From Kribbella qitaiheensis (GTDB lineage Bacteria > Actinomycetota > Actinomycetes > Propionibacteriales > Kribbellaceae): DNA of 64,000 bases. Below the pieces are notes generated by a model. The model did not search any database. It was given only the letters and a program-made list of their open reading frames with translations, and was not told where the DNA came from. The stretch lies in the NCBI RefSeq assembly GCF_014217565.1, contig NZ_CP043661.1, positions 8,060,001 through 8,124,000 on the forward strand, in the 5' to 3' direction. How positions within the stretch are numbered: the first letter of the stretch is position 1; the number at the start of each line of letters is the position of its first letter. A program made the translations under genes and the position numbers. This document shows positions 1 to 8,828 of the stretch, piece by piece.

Positions 1-375
1 CAGCGTGTTGATGAACTTGCCGACGTACGGGTATTCGGGGTCGTTCGGCGTGTAAGGCCCGGTGTCCTTGCACTTGCTGCCGGTGACCTGGCGGTCGTGG
101 GTGACCACTGCCTGGCCGTCCTGAGTGATCTGGACGTCCAGTTCGAGCGTGGTCACGCCGAGTTCGAGGCCGCGGGAGAAGGACGCGATCGTGGATTCGA
201 CCGTCAGGCCGAGACCGCCGCGGTGCCCTTGGATGTCGAAGTCACGGTGGTTGCCCAAAGCCGAGATCGAGGCCGAAGCCGAGGCCGAAGCCGAGGCCGG
301 GAGGGTGGCTAGCCCCTGGTTCAGCAGGCCGGCCGTGAGGGCCAGCGGAAGGAGCGCGCGGGGTAGGCGGCGCAT
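1..375 (-). CDS. Secreted glycerophosphodiester phosphodiesterase, N-terminal part
   Basis: Only the first 125 codons are inside the window; the gene continues past base 1. A signal peptide (RRLPRALLPLALTAGLL) is followed by an Ala-Ser dipeptide linker at about residues 27-37, encoded by tandem repeats near 263-299. The GDPD domain then starts: HRG at 51-53, Glu60, E-L-D at 78-80 and His93-Asp94 fit the metal and catalytic residues of the family, which splits glycerophosphodiesters into glycerol-3-phosphate and an alcohol. Export implies scavenging outside the membrane. A GAAGGGA ribosome site lies about 9 nt upstream of the ATG. The family call is firm; the substrate is unknown. Confidence 0.85.
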   Translation of the reverse strand, partial: MRRLPRALLPLALTAGLLNQGLATLPASASASASASISALGNHRDFDIQGHRGGLGLTVESTIASFSRGLELGVTTLELDVQITQDGQAVVTHDRQVTGSKCKDTGPYTPNDPEYPYVGKFINTL

Positions 376-447
376 GAGGTGGGTTCCCTTCGTCGAGTCG
401 GGGCGGACTGTCAGAGGCCGAGCGTGAACGGTTTACGGGACACCCGG

Positions 448-459
448 CCTTCTAGAAGG
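448..459. promoter_or_regulatory. 12-bp perfect palindrome between exporter 3' end and phosphodiesterase start
   Basis: CCTTCTAGAAGG is self-complementary and lies between the end of the exporter permease (505) and the start of the phosphodiesterase (375), both on the minus strand. It could be an operator for the phosphodiesterase or part of a terminator for the exporter. No T-run follows it, so a classic intrinsic terminator is not supported. Confidence 0.3.
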
Positions 460-504
460 TTACCGACAAGAGGCTGAATGGTGAGCGCCTGACGCCGCAA
501 CAGC

Positions 505-3285
505 TCACTCGTACTGCAAAGCCTCCAGGGGATCGAGGCGGGCGGCTCGACGGGCCGGCCAGATCGCGGCGAAGATGCCGACCATGACTGAGACGACGGC
601 GAACAGCGCCAGTTGGCCGGTCGGTACGGCGAAGCTGATCTCGTCCAGCCGGGCCGCGAGCAGCAGAGCCAGTCCGAGCCCGAGCAGGATCCCGATCACG
701 GCACCGATCAGCGCGGTGATCACGCTCTCGTGCCGGATCATCCGCTTCACCTGGCGCCGGGTCAGCCCGATCGCCCGCAGCATGCCGAGCTCGCGAGTCC
801 GCTCGAACACCGTCAGTACGAGGGTGTTGACGATGCCGAACAGGCTTACCAGCACCGACAGCGCGAGCAGCACGTAGAGGACGTTGAGGAGGCTCTTGAT
901 GCCGTCGGACTGGACCTTCTTGAACTGCTCGCGGGTCAGCGCCTTCGCATTCGGGAACGTACTCAAGGCCTGCGTGAGGACCGCCGTGTTCGCGGTGGTG
1001 ACTCCACCTTGGAGGCTGACGAAGGTGTACAGGTTGAGTGGCTGCGGGTTGGTGGCGTCGAAGGCCTCGGTCGAGATCGTCACGTTGCCGAACGGTGATC
1101 CGCCGGCCGGCGGCTGGAAGATCCCCCGCACGCGTAGCGGCAGGGTCTTGCCGGCCACGGTCTCCAGCGACAGCTCCGAGCCGGTCGTCAGGCCGTGCTT
1201 CTTGGCGAAGTCGGCATCGACGACCGCGCCGTCGGCACCCAGTTCGCCGAGGGTCGCCTGCGAACCGGACTTCCAGTCGAAGGTGACCACCTCCGGCGCC
1301 TGATCGTCGACGCCGGTGATCGGGATCGTCTCGCCGAACGCCTGGCCCTGTCCGCCGCGCACGCTCGAGAGCGCGTCCACCCCAGGGACGCTCTCCACCG
1401 CCGCGGCCACGGTCGGTGGCAACGGGCTGAAGTTGTTCTGTGCGGTGATCGCGTAGTCCGCGCTGAAGATCTTGTCGACGGCATCCTCGAACGGCCGGAT
1501 GATGCCCGCGCCGAGAGTGGCGACCAGCGTGACCAGGGCCAGCCCGATCATCAGGGCCGCCGCGGTCGAAGCGGTCCGGTGCGGATCGCGCCGGCTGTTC
1601 TGGCCGCCGATACCGACAGCGGGCCGATCACTCAGTACGCCGGGGAACTCCGCGGGCCACTCCGGGCGCCAGGAGCTGATCGCCCGGCGTACGGCCATCA
1701 GGCCCACGATCACCAGCAGAATTGGATTCAGTACTGCGCCGAGCACCAACCCACCAGCCCGTGACAAGCCTGATCCGGGTCCCCAGAACCCGCGGCGGAC
1801 AAGCCAGTACGGCAGAGAGAACAGGGGCCAGACCAGGATCGTCAGGACCAGTACCGACCACCGTGCGATCGGGTCCGAGGCGGCAGCGAGCGGCCGCACC
1901 AACCTGGCCGAGAACAGGGCGATGCCGATGAAGATCAGCAGTACGCCGAACGCCAGTAGGCCGAGCAGCGTGCCAGTGGCGAGCCCGTTGACGAACAGCC
2001 CGACCACCACGAGCGCGACGCCGAGCGCAGCGAGCAGCGCGGCACCCAGCGGGCGGAAGCGGTTGTACTTGCCCGGCGGCAGTTTGGCGCCTTCCCGGAC
2101 GGCCGCGATCGGCGGCACCCGGGTCGCACGCCACGCAGGTCGCAGGCTGGCGAGCAAGGTGACCAGTACGCCGACAATCAACGCGACGACGATGGTCCGG
2201 GTGCGAAACACGAGCCCGTTGTTGGGCAGTGTCAGGCCCGCGGCGTCGAAGATCTTGAACAGGCCGGTGGCGATCCCCAGACCGAGGAAGAGACCGGCGA
2301 TCGCGGACACCAGACCGGTCAGCAGCGCTTCGAGCACTACGGAGTACAGGACCTGGCGACGCGAGGCACCGAGCGTCCGCAGCGTCGCGAACTCGCGGGT
2401 CCGCTGGGCGATCGTGATGGACAACGAGTTCGCGATCACGAAGGAGCCGACGAACAGCGCGATCCCGCCGAATACGAGCAGGAAGGTCCGGAAGAAGGTC
2501 AGGAAGCTCGACGTGCCCTTGGCGTCCTCGGCGGCCTGGTCGTCGGCGCTGCGGATCTGGGTGCCGGTCGGCAGAACCTTCTGGACCGCGTCGACGAGTT
2601 GCTTGCCGGAGGTCCCGTCCTTGGCCGACAGCAGGATCTGGTCGAGCTTGCCGGCCTTGTCGAAGAGTTGCTGCGCGGTCGGAAGGTCGAAACCGGCGAG
2701 CGTGGCGCCGCCGATCGACGACACCGACCCGAACTCGACCAGCCCGGAGATCTTCATCCGCTGAACGGCACCACGAGCCTGTACGCCGATGGTGTCGCCG
2801 GTCGCGAAGCCTTTCGCCTGGGCGGTCTTGGTGTCGATCACCACCTGGCCGGAAGTCGGCCAGTCGCCTTTCACCAGGGCCAGGGTGTTGAACTCGGGCC
2901 GTTCCGTGTTGATGCTGAACCCGAGATTCGGGGCGCCTCCGAAGACGACAGCCTTGCCGTCGTGGCCGATCAGTTGTGCCTCACCGGCGACCGCGCCGTC
3001 GGCCGCGCCGACCTCAGGCAGCGCCGCCACCTTGGCGAGCAGACCCTGATCGAACGGTGGTGTCCTACCGGCGCCGTCGTCCGACAGGTCGAAAGCGGTC
3101 TTGCCGGTGATCGCGGCGTCGGTGTTCTTGTAGTTCTCGGAGAAGATCGAGTCGAAGGCGCTCGAGATCGAATCGGTCAGCACGAAGGTGCCAGACACCA
3201 GCGCGACGCCGAGCACGACCCCGATCGCGGTCAGCGCGGTCCGCAGCTTCCGGCCGAGCAGCCCGCGCAACGCGAACCGGATCAT
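505..3285 (-). CDS. MacB/FtsX-type ABC exporter permease, double FtsX
   Basis: This is a 926-residue permease with an N-terminal membrane helix (about residues 14-38), a large extracytoplasmic region, an FtsX block near 265-400, central hydrophobic helices, a second extracytoplasmic region and a second C-terminal FtsX block. Duplicated FtsX permeases of this size are typical of actinobacterial transporters that work from the outer leaflet, exporting lipids, peptides or antibiotics. The ATG at 3285 overlaps the ATPase stop by 4 bp (ATGA), so the two are translationally coupled. The reading frame stays open further upstream, but only across the ATPase gene. The cargo is unknown. Confidence 0.88.
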   Translation of the reverse strand: MIRFALRGLLGRKLRTALTAIGVVLGVALVSGTFVLTDSISSAFDSIFSENYKNTDAAITGKTAFDLSDDGAGRTPPFDQGLLAKVAALPEVGAADGAVAGEAQLIGHDGKAVVFGGAPNLGFSINTERPEFNTLALVKGDWPTSGQVVIDTKTAQAKGFATGDTIGVQARGAVQRMKISGLVEFGSVSSIGGATLAGFDLPTAQQLFDKAGKLDQILLSAKDGTSGKQLVDAVQKVLPTGTQIRSADDQAAEDAKGTSSFLTFFRTFLLVFGGIALFVGSFVIANSLSITIAQRTREFATLRTLGASRRQVLYSVVLEALLTGLVSAIAGLFLGLGIATGLFKIFDAAGLTLPNNGLVFRTRTIVVALIVGVLVTLLASLRPAWRATRVPPIAAVREGAKLPPGKYNRFRPLGAALLAALGVALVVVGLFVNGLATGTLLGLLAFGVLLIFIGIALFSARLVRPLAAASDPIARWSVLVLTILVWPLFSLPYWLVRRGFWGPGSGLSRAGGLVLGAVLNPILLVIVGLMAVRRAISSWRPEWPAEFPGVLSDRPAVGIGGQNSRRDPHRTASTAAALMIGLALVTLVATLGAGIIRPFEDAVDKIFSADYAITAQNNFSPLPPTVAAAVESVPGVDALSSVRGGQGQAFGETIPITGVDDQAPEVVTFDWKSGSQATLGELGADGAVVDADFAKKHGLTTGSELSLETVAGKTLPLRVRGIFQPPAGGSPFGNVTISTEAFDATNPQPLNLYTFVSLQGGVTTANTAVLTQALSTFPNAKALTREQFKKVQSDGIKSLLNVLYVLLALSVLVSLFGIVNTLVLTVFERTRELGMLRAIGLTRRQVKRMIRHESVITALIGAVIGILLGLGLALLLAARLDEISFAVPTGQLALFAVVSVMVGIFAAIWPARRAARLDPLEALQYE

Positions 3286-4040
3286 TGCAGGTCCAGCGAG
3301 TCGATGATCTGCAGGATCTCGCCCTGGGTGGTCCGGCCGGTCTCCTTGACGATCTCCCCGTCGGCCAGGAACAGGACGCGGTCGGCCATCGCGGCCGCCC
3401 GGGCGTCGTGAGTCACCATCACCGTCGTCTGGCCGTAGGAGTCGACCGAGCCACGCATCAGTTGCAGGATCTCGTTGCTGGTGCGGGAGTCCAGGTTGCC
3501 GGTCGGCTCGTCCGCGAAGATCACCGTCGGCCGCGACACCAGGGCGCGGGCGATCGCGACCCGTTGCTGCTGGCCCCCGGACAGTTCCGCCGGGCGATGC
3601 GTGAGCCGGTCCGCGAGTCCGACCCGGGCGATCAGCTCGTCGAAGTACTCCGGGTCGGGCTTCTCGCCGGCGATGGTCAGCGGCAGCACGATGTTCTCGC
3701 GCGCGGTGAGCATCGGCAGCAGGTTGAAGAACTGGAAGATGAAGCCGATGTGTTCGCGGCGCAGCTTGGTCAGTGCGTCGTCGCCGAGCGTGGTGATCTC
3801 GGTACCGGCGATCAGCACCGAGCCCGGGGTGGGCTTGTCCAGCCCGGCCAGGATGTGCATCAAGGTCGACTTGCCCGAGCCGGACGGCCCCATCACCGCC
3901 GTCAGCTTGCCGGCCTCGATCTGCACGCTGACTCCCCGCAGCGCGTGCACAGCCGTGTCGCCCTCGCCGTACGTCCGCTCCAGGTCGGTGGCAACCACCA
4001 CAGAATCCTGTGCGTGCTCGTTCCCCTCCATGCCGATCAT
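3282..4040 (-). CDS. ABC transporter ATP-binding protein (LolD/MacB type)
   Basis: This 252-residue ATPase energises the adjacent FtsX-type permease. Walker A is GPSGSGKST (51-59), the signature is LSGGQQQR and Walker B runs into ADEPTGNLDS, all intact. GGGAGG precedes the ATG at 4040 closely; the second ATG, three codons later, has more typical spacing. The gene overlaps the permease start by 4 bp. No accessory protein is encoded next to the pair, so it resembles the two-gene actinobacterial exporters often placed beside regulators. Confidence 0.92.
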   Translation of the reverse strand: MIGMEGNEHAQDSVVVATDLERTYGEGDTAVHALRGVSVQIEAGKLTAVMGPSGSGKSTLMHILAGLDKPTPGSVLIAGTEITTLGDDALTKLRREHIGFIFQFFNLLPMLTARENIVLPLTIAGEKPDPEYFDELIARVGLADRLTHRPAELSGGQQQRVAIARALVSRPTVIFADEPTGNLDSRTSNEILQLMRGSVDSYGQTTVMVTHDARAAAMADRVLFLADGEIVKETGRTTQGEILQIIDSLDLQ

Positions 4041-4133
4041 CGCCCTCCCGGCCGATCAATTGCCCCCGAGTGTGCTCGCCTTCGGGGCGCGACGGTAGGG
4101 GGTTTATCCCTGACCGGCCCCTGACCGCCGCGG

Positions 4134-5183
4134 TCAGAGCCAGCCGTTGCGGGCGGCGTGGAAACCGAGCTGGAGGCGGGTGTCGGCCGAGACGCGGTCC
4201 ATCAAGGCCCGGACCCGGCGTTGCACGGTGCGCATCGAGAGGCCGAGCTGATTGGCGACCGCCTGGTCGGTGAGGCCGGCCAGCAGGAGGCCGAGAATGC
4301 GGGCGTCCAGCTCCGGAACCCCGGATCGGGGTCCTTCGACCTTGCCGTCGGCGCCGAGCATCAGCGGGATCCCATCCCGCCAGAGCCGGTCGAACAGGGC
4401 GAGCAGGGCATCGAGCATGCCGCTGCGGTGCACGATCAGAGCGCCGATGCTGCGCTCGGACTCCGACAGCAACTCCACGAGCGCGATCCGCCGGTCGACG
4501 ATCAGCAGCCGGATCGGCAGCTCGGGCACCACCCGGACCTCTTCACCCGCCTGGATCGAGTCGGACGCGATCGCGAAGTATCCCGGCCGGTCGAAGGAGC
4601 TGCGTTCGATCAGCACCTGGTACCGGACGCCTCGGGTGACGGCCGCGTCCTCGGCCGTGTTCTCCTCCGGCGCGACCACCGCGATGTCCGACTTGACGAA
4701 GCCGAGGACCTCCTCGCGAGCGGACATCTGTAGCTGGGTGAAGCGCTGCCCGACGGCCTTGGGGCCGCGCACGACGTCGACGACATCACTCACAGAGCGG
4801 TCGGTGTCGGTCCCGCGATAGACCTCGGTCAGCGTCTCGATCTCGCGCTGGGCCCGCCGCAACGCTTCTTCCCGCTGTACTGCGAGCGCAGCGAGCGCCA
4901 CCGAGGGAGGCGAGGCGACGTACCGGTCGGTGCCACTGCTCGAGCGGGCGGCGAGGCCGAGAGTCTCGAGCGCGGCCAGTGATCTGGCCGCGTCGAGCGG
5001 ATGGCAGCTCAGCCGCTCGGCGAGACCGGCGGCGTCGTACGATGGCACCTCGACGAGCGCCCGGTAGGCGAGCTCCTCGGAGTCGTCGAGTCCGAGCGCG
5101 TCCAGCACAGGTACCTCCCAGACGAAGCGGCCGGCCAGGCCTGCCGCCATCGTGCCAGTAACCGGATCTGCCCGGTACGACAT
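4134..5183 (-). CDS. TrmB-like / LuxR-type transcriptional regulator
   Basis: An N-terminal winged-helix TrmB-like segment (DALGLDDSEELAYRALVEVP) is followed by a middle sensor-like region and a C-terminal LuxR-type helix-turn-helix (LSMRTVQRRVRALMDRV). This architecture is common in actinomycete regulators of secondary metabolism and stress. It lies upstream of the exporter pair on the same strand and may control it. The start is uncertain: the ATG at 5183 is used here, with alternatives at GTG 5255 and ATG 5150; none has a strong ribosome site. A palindrome, CTGACCG-CCG-CGGTCAG (4121-4137), covers the stop codon. Confidence 0.75.
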   Translation of the reverse strand: MSYRADPVTGTMAAGLAGRFVWEVPVLDALGLDDSEELAYRALVEVPSYDAAGLAERLSCHPLDAARSLAALETLGLAARSSSGTDRYVASPPSVALAALAVQREEALRRAQREIETLTEVYRGTDTDRSVSDVVDVVRGPKAVGQRFTQLQMSAREEVLGFVKSDIAVVAPEENTAEDAAVTRGVRYQVLIERSSFDRPGYFAIASDSIQAGEEVRVVPELPIRLLIVDRRIALVELLSESERSIGALIVHRSGMLDALLALFDRLWRDGIPLMLGADGKVEGPRSGVPELDARILGLLLAGLTDQAVANQLGLSMRTVQRRVRALMDRVSADTRLQLGFHAARNGWL

Positions 5184-5444
5184 TTCGCCGTGGTTGCCGC
5201 CAGCAACCGTCTGAGGAGGGGAAAGTTTGGGGCGTCGGACCGGGAAGCGCCTCACGGCGCGAGGCCGCTCGAAGCGGCTATATTTGGGACCCGGGGCTAC
5301 CGCGGCCCGACACCTTCATCAGTATAACCCGGTCTTTGAATGCCTTCAGCCTAACCGGTCCGCAAACACCTTGTCCTATTGAGCTTTAGCGCCATAGCAC
5401 CCCGAAACGCAGGATGCAAGAGACGCCGCCGGACTACCAGCGAG

Positions 5445-6050
5445 TTACCAGAGTTGCCCGGCTCGTTCGGTCCGCGCCGCGGTCTGGAGCTGGTCAGCCA
5501 TCTCGACGAGTTTCGAGGCGGACAGGACCTGCCCGTGGCCGTCGTCCGCGAGATGGGCTCGGCCGGTCGCCACGATCCGGGCGAAGGCGGCGGCCCGATC
5601 CAGGGTGGTGGCGAAATCGCCGGTCGCGACGCCCCGCAGTACGGCGTCGACCATTTCCCGCACCTCGGTGGGGCCGGGCGGGTCGGCGACACCAGCGACC
5701 ACTGCGTGGACCTCGGCGTACTCGCGGCCGGTGGCGTACTCCCGGGACACCTCCTCGGCGTGCGAGTGCACCCAGGAGCGCAGCAGGTACAGCCGCCACA
5801 GCGTGCCCGGTAGCGAGTCGGAGGGGCTGTCGGACCACAGGTCGGCCAGCTCGTCGAGGCCGTAGTCGTCGGCAAGCTTCACCACGCGTGCGATCACCTC
5901 CGCGTCCTCGGTGGACCGGGCGCCACGGACGAGCAGTTCCGCGGTCCGGTGCGCTACCTCGGCGATCGCCGCCGGGTCCGAGGCGCCGGGCAGCGAGTCG
6001 AACAGCTTGTTACCCGGCAGGATCGGCCGGCGCGGAGTAGGTACCGTCAC
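5445..6050 (-). CDS. Hypothetical protein, helical, unknown function
   Basis: The protein is about 201 residues and rich in predicted helix and Ala/Asp/Glu/Arg, with no recognised catalytic motif or membrane segment. The GTG at 6050 (VTVPTPRRPIL) is used as start; ATG 6086 would add 12 residues. The frame remains open to 6428 but there it lies under the divergent gene at 6175, so the longer version is unlikely. The 5256-5444 stretch downstream holds no gene; it has a short perfect hairpin, GCCGCT-CGA-AGCGGC (5264-5278), beside an AT-rich tract. I do not recognise the family. Confidence 0.55.
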   Translation of the reverse strand: MTVPTPRRPILPGNKLFDSLPGASDPAAIAEVAHRTAELLVRGARSTEDAEVIARVVKLADDYGLDELADLWSDSPSDSLPGTLWRLYLLRSWVHSHAEEVSREYATGREYAEVHAVVAGVADPPGPTEVREMVDAVLRGVATGDFATTLDRAAAFARIVATGRAHLADDGHGQVLSASKLVEMADQLQTAARTERAGQLW

Positions 6051-6174
6051 TCGCCCAATGGTGCCCGACAGCGCCCAACGCTGCATGCCGACCCGGCAGT
6101 GTTTGATCCATTTCCCACCCCACCGCCCCGGTGGGTCAGTCCCCACCGCCCATTGAGTCAGTACAGTCGGTTGT

Positions 6175-6573
6175 ATGGCAGGTGGGCGGAGTCGGTTGGC
6201 GAAGAACATGGTCAAGTACGGCGTGCGGTACGGGCCGATGGCGTTCGAAGCCGTCAAGCACGGCCGCGAACCGGCGCAGCAGGCGGTCCAGGCGGCGCTG
6301 GCGAAGCGCTCTGCCCGGAAGAAGGCGTTCGAGCACGCGCTGACTGTCCGCGACGGTTCCCTGCTGAAAGTGATCAAGGACGGCCAGGCGGTGTTCTTCG
6401 TCTTCAGCGGCGACGCGATCGTGACCACCTACCCGCCGGTGCCACAGCCGTCGTACCCGGAGCTGCTCCGGCACGCCGACCTGGACCGGCGCGAGAACGC
6501 GGCGGAACTGGCCGCCAGTCGGCCCAAGCTGACCGACCGGCTGCCGAAGGTCGCACGCCGCCGCAAGGGTTGA
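6175..6573 (+). CDS. Small basic hypothetical protein
   Basis: This 132-residue, Lys/Arg-rich protein has a short compact core (LLKVIKDGQAVFFVFSGDAI) and basic ends (KVARRRKG). No signal peptide or transmembrane helix is visible. It is divergent from the gene ending at 5445. TACAGT at 6162-6167 lies 7 nt before the ATG, the spacing of a leaderless actinobacterial start, and no ribosome site is present. The function is not recognised; the basic charge would allow nucleic-acid or membrane contact, which is speculation. Confidence 0.6.
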   Translation: MAGGRSRLAKNMVKYGVRYGPMAFEAVKHGREPAQQAVQAALAKRSARKKAFEHALTVRDGSLLKVIKDGQAVFFVFSGDAIVTTYPPVPQPSYPELLRHADLDRRENAAELAASRPKLTDRLPKVARRRKG

Positions 6574-6621
6574 CGCGGGTGTAACATCCCCGACCCGACC
6601 AGGCAACACCTCCCACGCACA

Positions 6622-6660
6622 GTGGACAGATCCCCGTCTCGGGTCCGACGGGTGTTCCAC
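6622..6660 (+). promoter_or_regulatory. Leader hairpin before the ACT-GNAT gene
   Basis: An inner stem CCCGTC/GACGGG (6633-6638 with 6647-6652, 8-nt loop) is nested in an outer stem GTGGA-CA/TG-TCCAC (6622-6628 with 6653-6660, one bulged T). The structure ends directly before the GAGGGAGGG ribosome site of the ACT-GNAT gene at 6677, so it could act as an attenuator or translational switch. No known riboswitch class is recognised. Confidence 0.4.
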
Positions 6661-6676
6661 GAGGGAGGGCGTCATC

Positions 6677-7792
6677 ATGCTCTGGAAGATCAGGACCGAA
6701 CTCGCCGACCGGCCCGGAGCGCTGGCCGAACTCGCAGCACGGTGTGGTGCCGACGAGATCAACATCCTCAGTCTTGAGGTCTTCACCGCCGAGTCCGGCG
6801 CCGTCGACGAACTGGTGGTCTCCACCGGCGTCGGCTGGACCGCCGAGACCCTCACCGCCTTGGTCACAGAAGCCGGCTGCGTCCGTACGACGGTCCGCCC
6901 GTGCCAGGCCGATGTCCTGAACGATGCCCCGACCAGGTACCTCCGCGCCGTACTGCGGCTGCTCGACGACCCGATGTCGGTGGACGAGGAACTAGAGAAC
7001 CTGCAGGGCTTCGAGGAGTACACCCCGGCCGAATGGGCCCGGGCCGATGTCCTGGTGGAGATCGCGGGCCGGTTGGCCGAGCGCGACCAGGCCGCCGTAC
7101 AGGATGGCCCGCGACCAGGTAGCGGCGTACCGGAGCTCCGGCGAGCCACTGTCGCGGACGCCGAGGCCGTAGTGGCCATGCACGAGCGCTGTTCGTACGA
7201 GAGCCGCGCGCGCCGCTATCACGTGCCCATGCCGAAGCTGACCACCCGTACGGCGAGGCACCTGTCCGCACCGGCCGGTGGCATCTCAGTGGTTGCCTCT
7301 GTCGGTGGAGCGGTCGTCGGCATGGCCACTGCCGCTCCGTGGGAGGAGCTGGGCAGTACAGCGATGGAGATGGCCGTCCTGGTCGAGGACGGATGGCAGA
7401 ACCAGGGGCTGGGCAGCCAACTGCTGCGCCGGGTCATCCAGGAGGCTCGAGAGCTCGGTGCGGACCGTGCTGTCTGCATGGTGCAACCAGAGAACGTCGC
7501 GATGCTCCGGACGGTCGAGGGGCTCCGGATGCGGACGAGAGTGGTGCAGGATAGCGGTCATCTGATGGTGACTGTTGCACTGTCCGACCAGAGCCTGTCG
7601 CATGCGGTGGATCGGGCGCCGGTGCCCTATCGTCAGACGCGTGCCATCCCTGCCCACCGGTCGCAATCCGCACGGTCTCTTGGTCAACCTGCCCGCGAGC
7701 ACTCGCTCGCCGGTGGTGGAGCTGCTCCGTCGGTTGATGATCGCGCTGGGGCTGTTGATCCTGATGGTGCTCATCGTTCTGGTCGATCGTGA
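6677..7792 (+). CDS. ACT domain - GNAT acetyltransferase fusion
   Basis: Residues 1-80 form an ACT domain (LADRPGALAELAARCGADEINI), a small-molecule sensor usually binding amino acids. A linker leads to a GNAT acetyltransferase at about 150-305 with the acetyl-CoA loop QNQGLGS at 241-247. An amino-acid-gated acetyltransferase is the likely role, in line with known actinobacterial amino-acid-binding lysine acetyltransferases. GAGGGAGGG precedes the ATG. The last 65 or so residues are Arg/Ser/Ala-rich and read through the start of the next gene in another frame, so they are probably not a conserved domain. The acceptor substrate is unknown. Confidence 0.82.
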   Translation: MLWKIRTELADRPGALAELAARCGADEINILSLEVFTAESGAVDELVVSTGVGWTAETLTALVTEAGCVRTTVRPCQADVLNDAPTRYLRAVLRLLDDPMSVDEELENLQGFEEYTPAEWARADVLVEIAGRLAERDQAAVQDGPRPGSGVPELRRATVADAEAVVAMHERCSYESRARRYHVPMPKLTTRTARHLSAPAGGISVVASVGGAVVGMATAAPWEELGSTAMEMAVLVEDGWQNQGLGSQLLRRVIQEARELGADRAVCMVQPENVAMLRTVEGLRMRTRVVQDSGHLMVTVALSDQSLSHAVDRAPVPYRQTRAIPAHRSQSARSLGQPAREHSLAGGGAAPSVDDRAGAVDPDGAHRSGRS

Positions 7793-8714
7793 CGGTTACA
7801 GGGACACCTATGACGGTCAGGTCGGCTTCATCGACAGCATCTACTACGCGACTGTCACGCTGACCACGACCGGGTACGGCGACATCACTCCGGTGACGCC
7901 CACTGCCCGGCTGGTGAACGCCTTCGTCGTCACGCCGCTGCGGATCTCCTTCCTGGTGGTGCTGGTCGGTACGACCCTGGAAGTCTTGGCGAACGAAGGT
8001 CGCCGCGTCATGCGCGACACTCGATGGAGGAAGCGCATGAAGGACCACGTCGTTGTCGTCGGCTACGGGACCAAGGGCCGCTCGGCGGTGCAAACCCTGC
8101 TCAGCAACGGGGTGCAGCGGGAGAAGATCGTCGTGATCGATCCGCGCGCCACGGCGATCGGGGACGCGGGCAACGATCGGATGGCAGCCTTCCACGGCGA
8201 CGCGACGAACCGGACCGTACTGCGCAGGGCCGAGGTCGTGACAGCTCGCGAGGTGATCGTGACGACGGATCGCGACGACTCGGCCGTGCTCGTCACACTG
8301 GCGGTCCGGCAGCTCAACCCGAAGGCGCACATCGTCGTTGCCGTCCGCGAGGAGGACAACGTGCCGCTGCTGCGGCAGAGCGGCGCGGACGCCGTGGTCA
8401 CTTCGTCCGAGGCGGTCGGCCGGCTGCTCGGTCTGTCCGCGGTCAGCCCGAACCTCGGCGAGGTGATGGAGGACCTGCTCACGTACGGCGAGGGCCTGGA
8501 GGTCGCCGAGCGTCCGGTGCTCGGCCGCGAGGTCGGCAAGGCGCCTGCGTCGGTGCCGGACCGTGTGGTCTCCGTCGTCCGCGACGGCAAGGTCCACCGG
8601 TACTACGAGTCGTCCGTCTCCGTGCTGGCAGCGGGTGACAAGCTCATCGTCGTCCGCCCCGCCAAGGAGACCCCCTGGGCCGAGCGCCCAGGCGCCGACG
8701 ACCAGGAAGAGTAA
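7641..8714 (+). CDS. Two-TM potassium channel with RCK/TrkA-N domain
   Basis: From GTG 7641 this is 357 residues: a first membrane helix (about 30-48), pore loop with the potassium filter TTTGYGD (75-81), a second helix, then a cytoplasmic Rossmann RCK domain starting VVVVGYGTKG (about 137-146) and a C-terminal TrkA-C-like part. It is a Kch/MthK-like ligand-gated potassium channel. The start is inferred from protein architecture; it lies 151 nt inside the preceding gene. An upstream in-frame start at 7575 exists but adds an unlikely Arg/Cys-rich leader. A large inverted repeat follows the stop. Confidence 0.85.
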   Translation: MPSLPTGRNPHGLLVNLPASTRSPVVELLRRLMIALGLLILMVLIVLVDRDGYRDTYDGQVGFIDSIYYATVTLTTTGYGDITPVTPTARLVNAFVVTPLRISFLVVLVGTTLEVLANEGRRVMRDTRWRKRMKDHVVVVGYGTKGRSAVQTLLSNGVQREKIVVIDPRATAIGDAGNDRMAAFHGDATNRTVLRRAEVVTAREVIVTTDRDDSAVLVTLAVRQLNPKAHIVVAVREEDNVPLLRQSGADAVVTSSEAVGRLLGLSAVSPNLGEVMEDLLTYGEGLEVAERPVLGREVGKAPASVPDRVVSVVRDGKVHRYYESSVSVLAAGDKLIVVRPAKETPWAERPGADDQEE

Positions 8715-8734
8715 CGCCCAGAACTGGCGACTTC

Positions 8735-8794
8735 GGACAGCAACTGGGGACCTCGGACAGGAAATGACTTGTCCGAGGTCCCCAGTTGCTGTCC
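8735..8794. repeat. Perfect 25-bp inverted repeat, 10-nt loop
   Basis: Positions 8735-8759 are the exact reverse complement of 8770-8794, separated by 8760-8769. A shorter related copy precedes the left arm (8721-8740 matches 8741-8760 at 17 of 20 bases) and part of another follows the right arm, so the site is built from repeated units of about 20 bp carrying the core CCTCGGACAG. It lies 20 nt after the channel stop and just before the LacI promoter. It could be a dispersed REP-like element or a strong hairpin terminator; there is no T-tract. Confidence 0.85.
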
Positions 8795-8828
8795 GAGGTC
8801 CCGGGAACTCCACCTCCGAACCAGCTTG

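Noticed and set aside
3286-4059. N-terminal extension of the FtsX permease through the ATPase gene
   Set aside because: The extra 258 residues are an out-of-frame reading of the ATPase; the ATGA junction gives the real start.
4121-4137. Palindrome CTGACCG-CCG-CGGTCAG at the regulator stop as a terminator
   Set aside because: It is a short perfect hairpin but overlaps the stop codon and has no T-tract; mentioned with the gene only.
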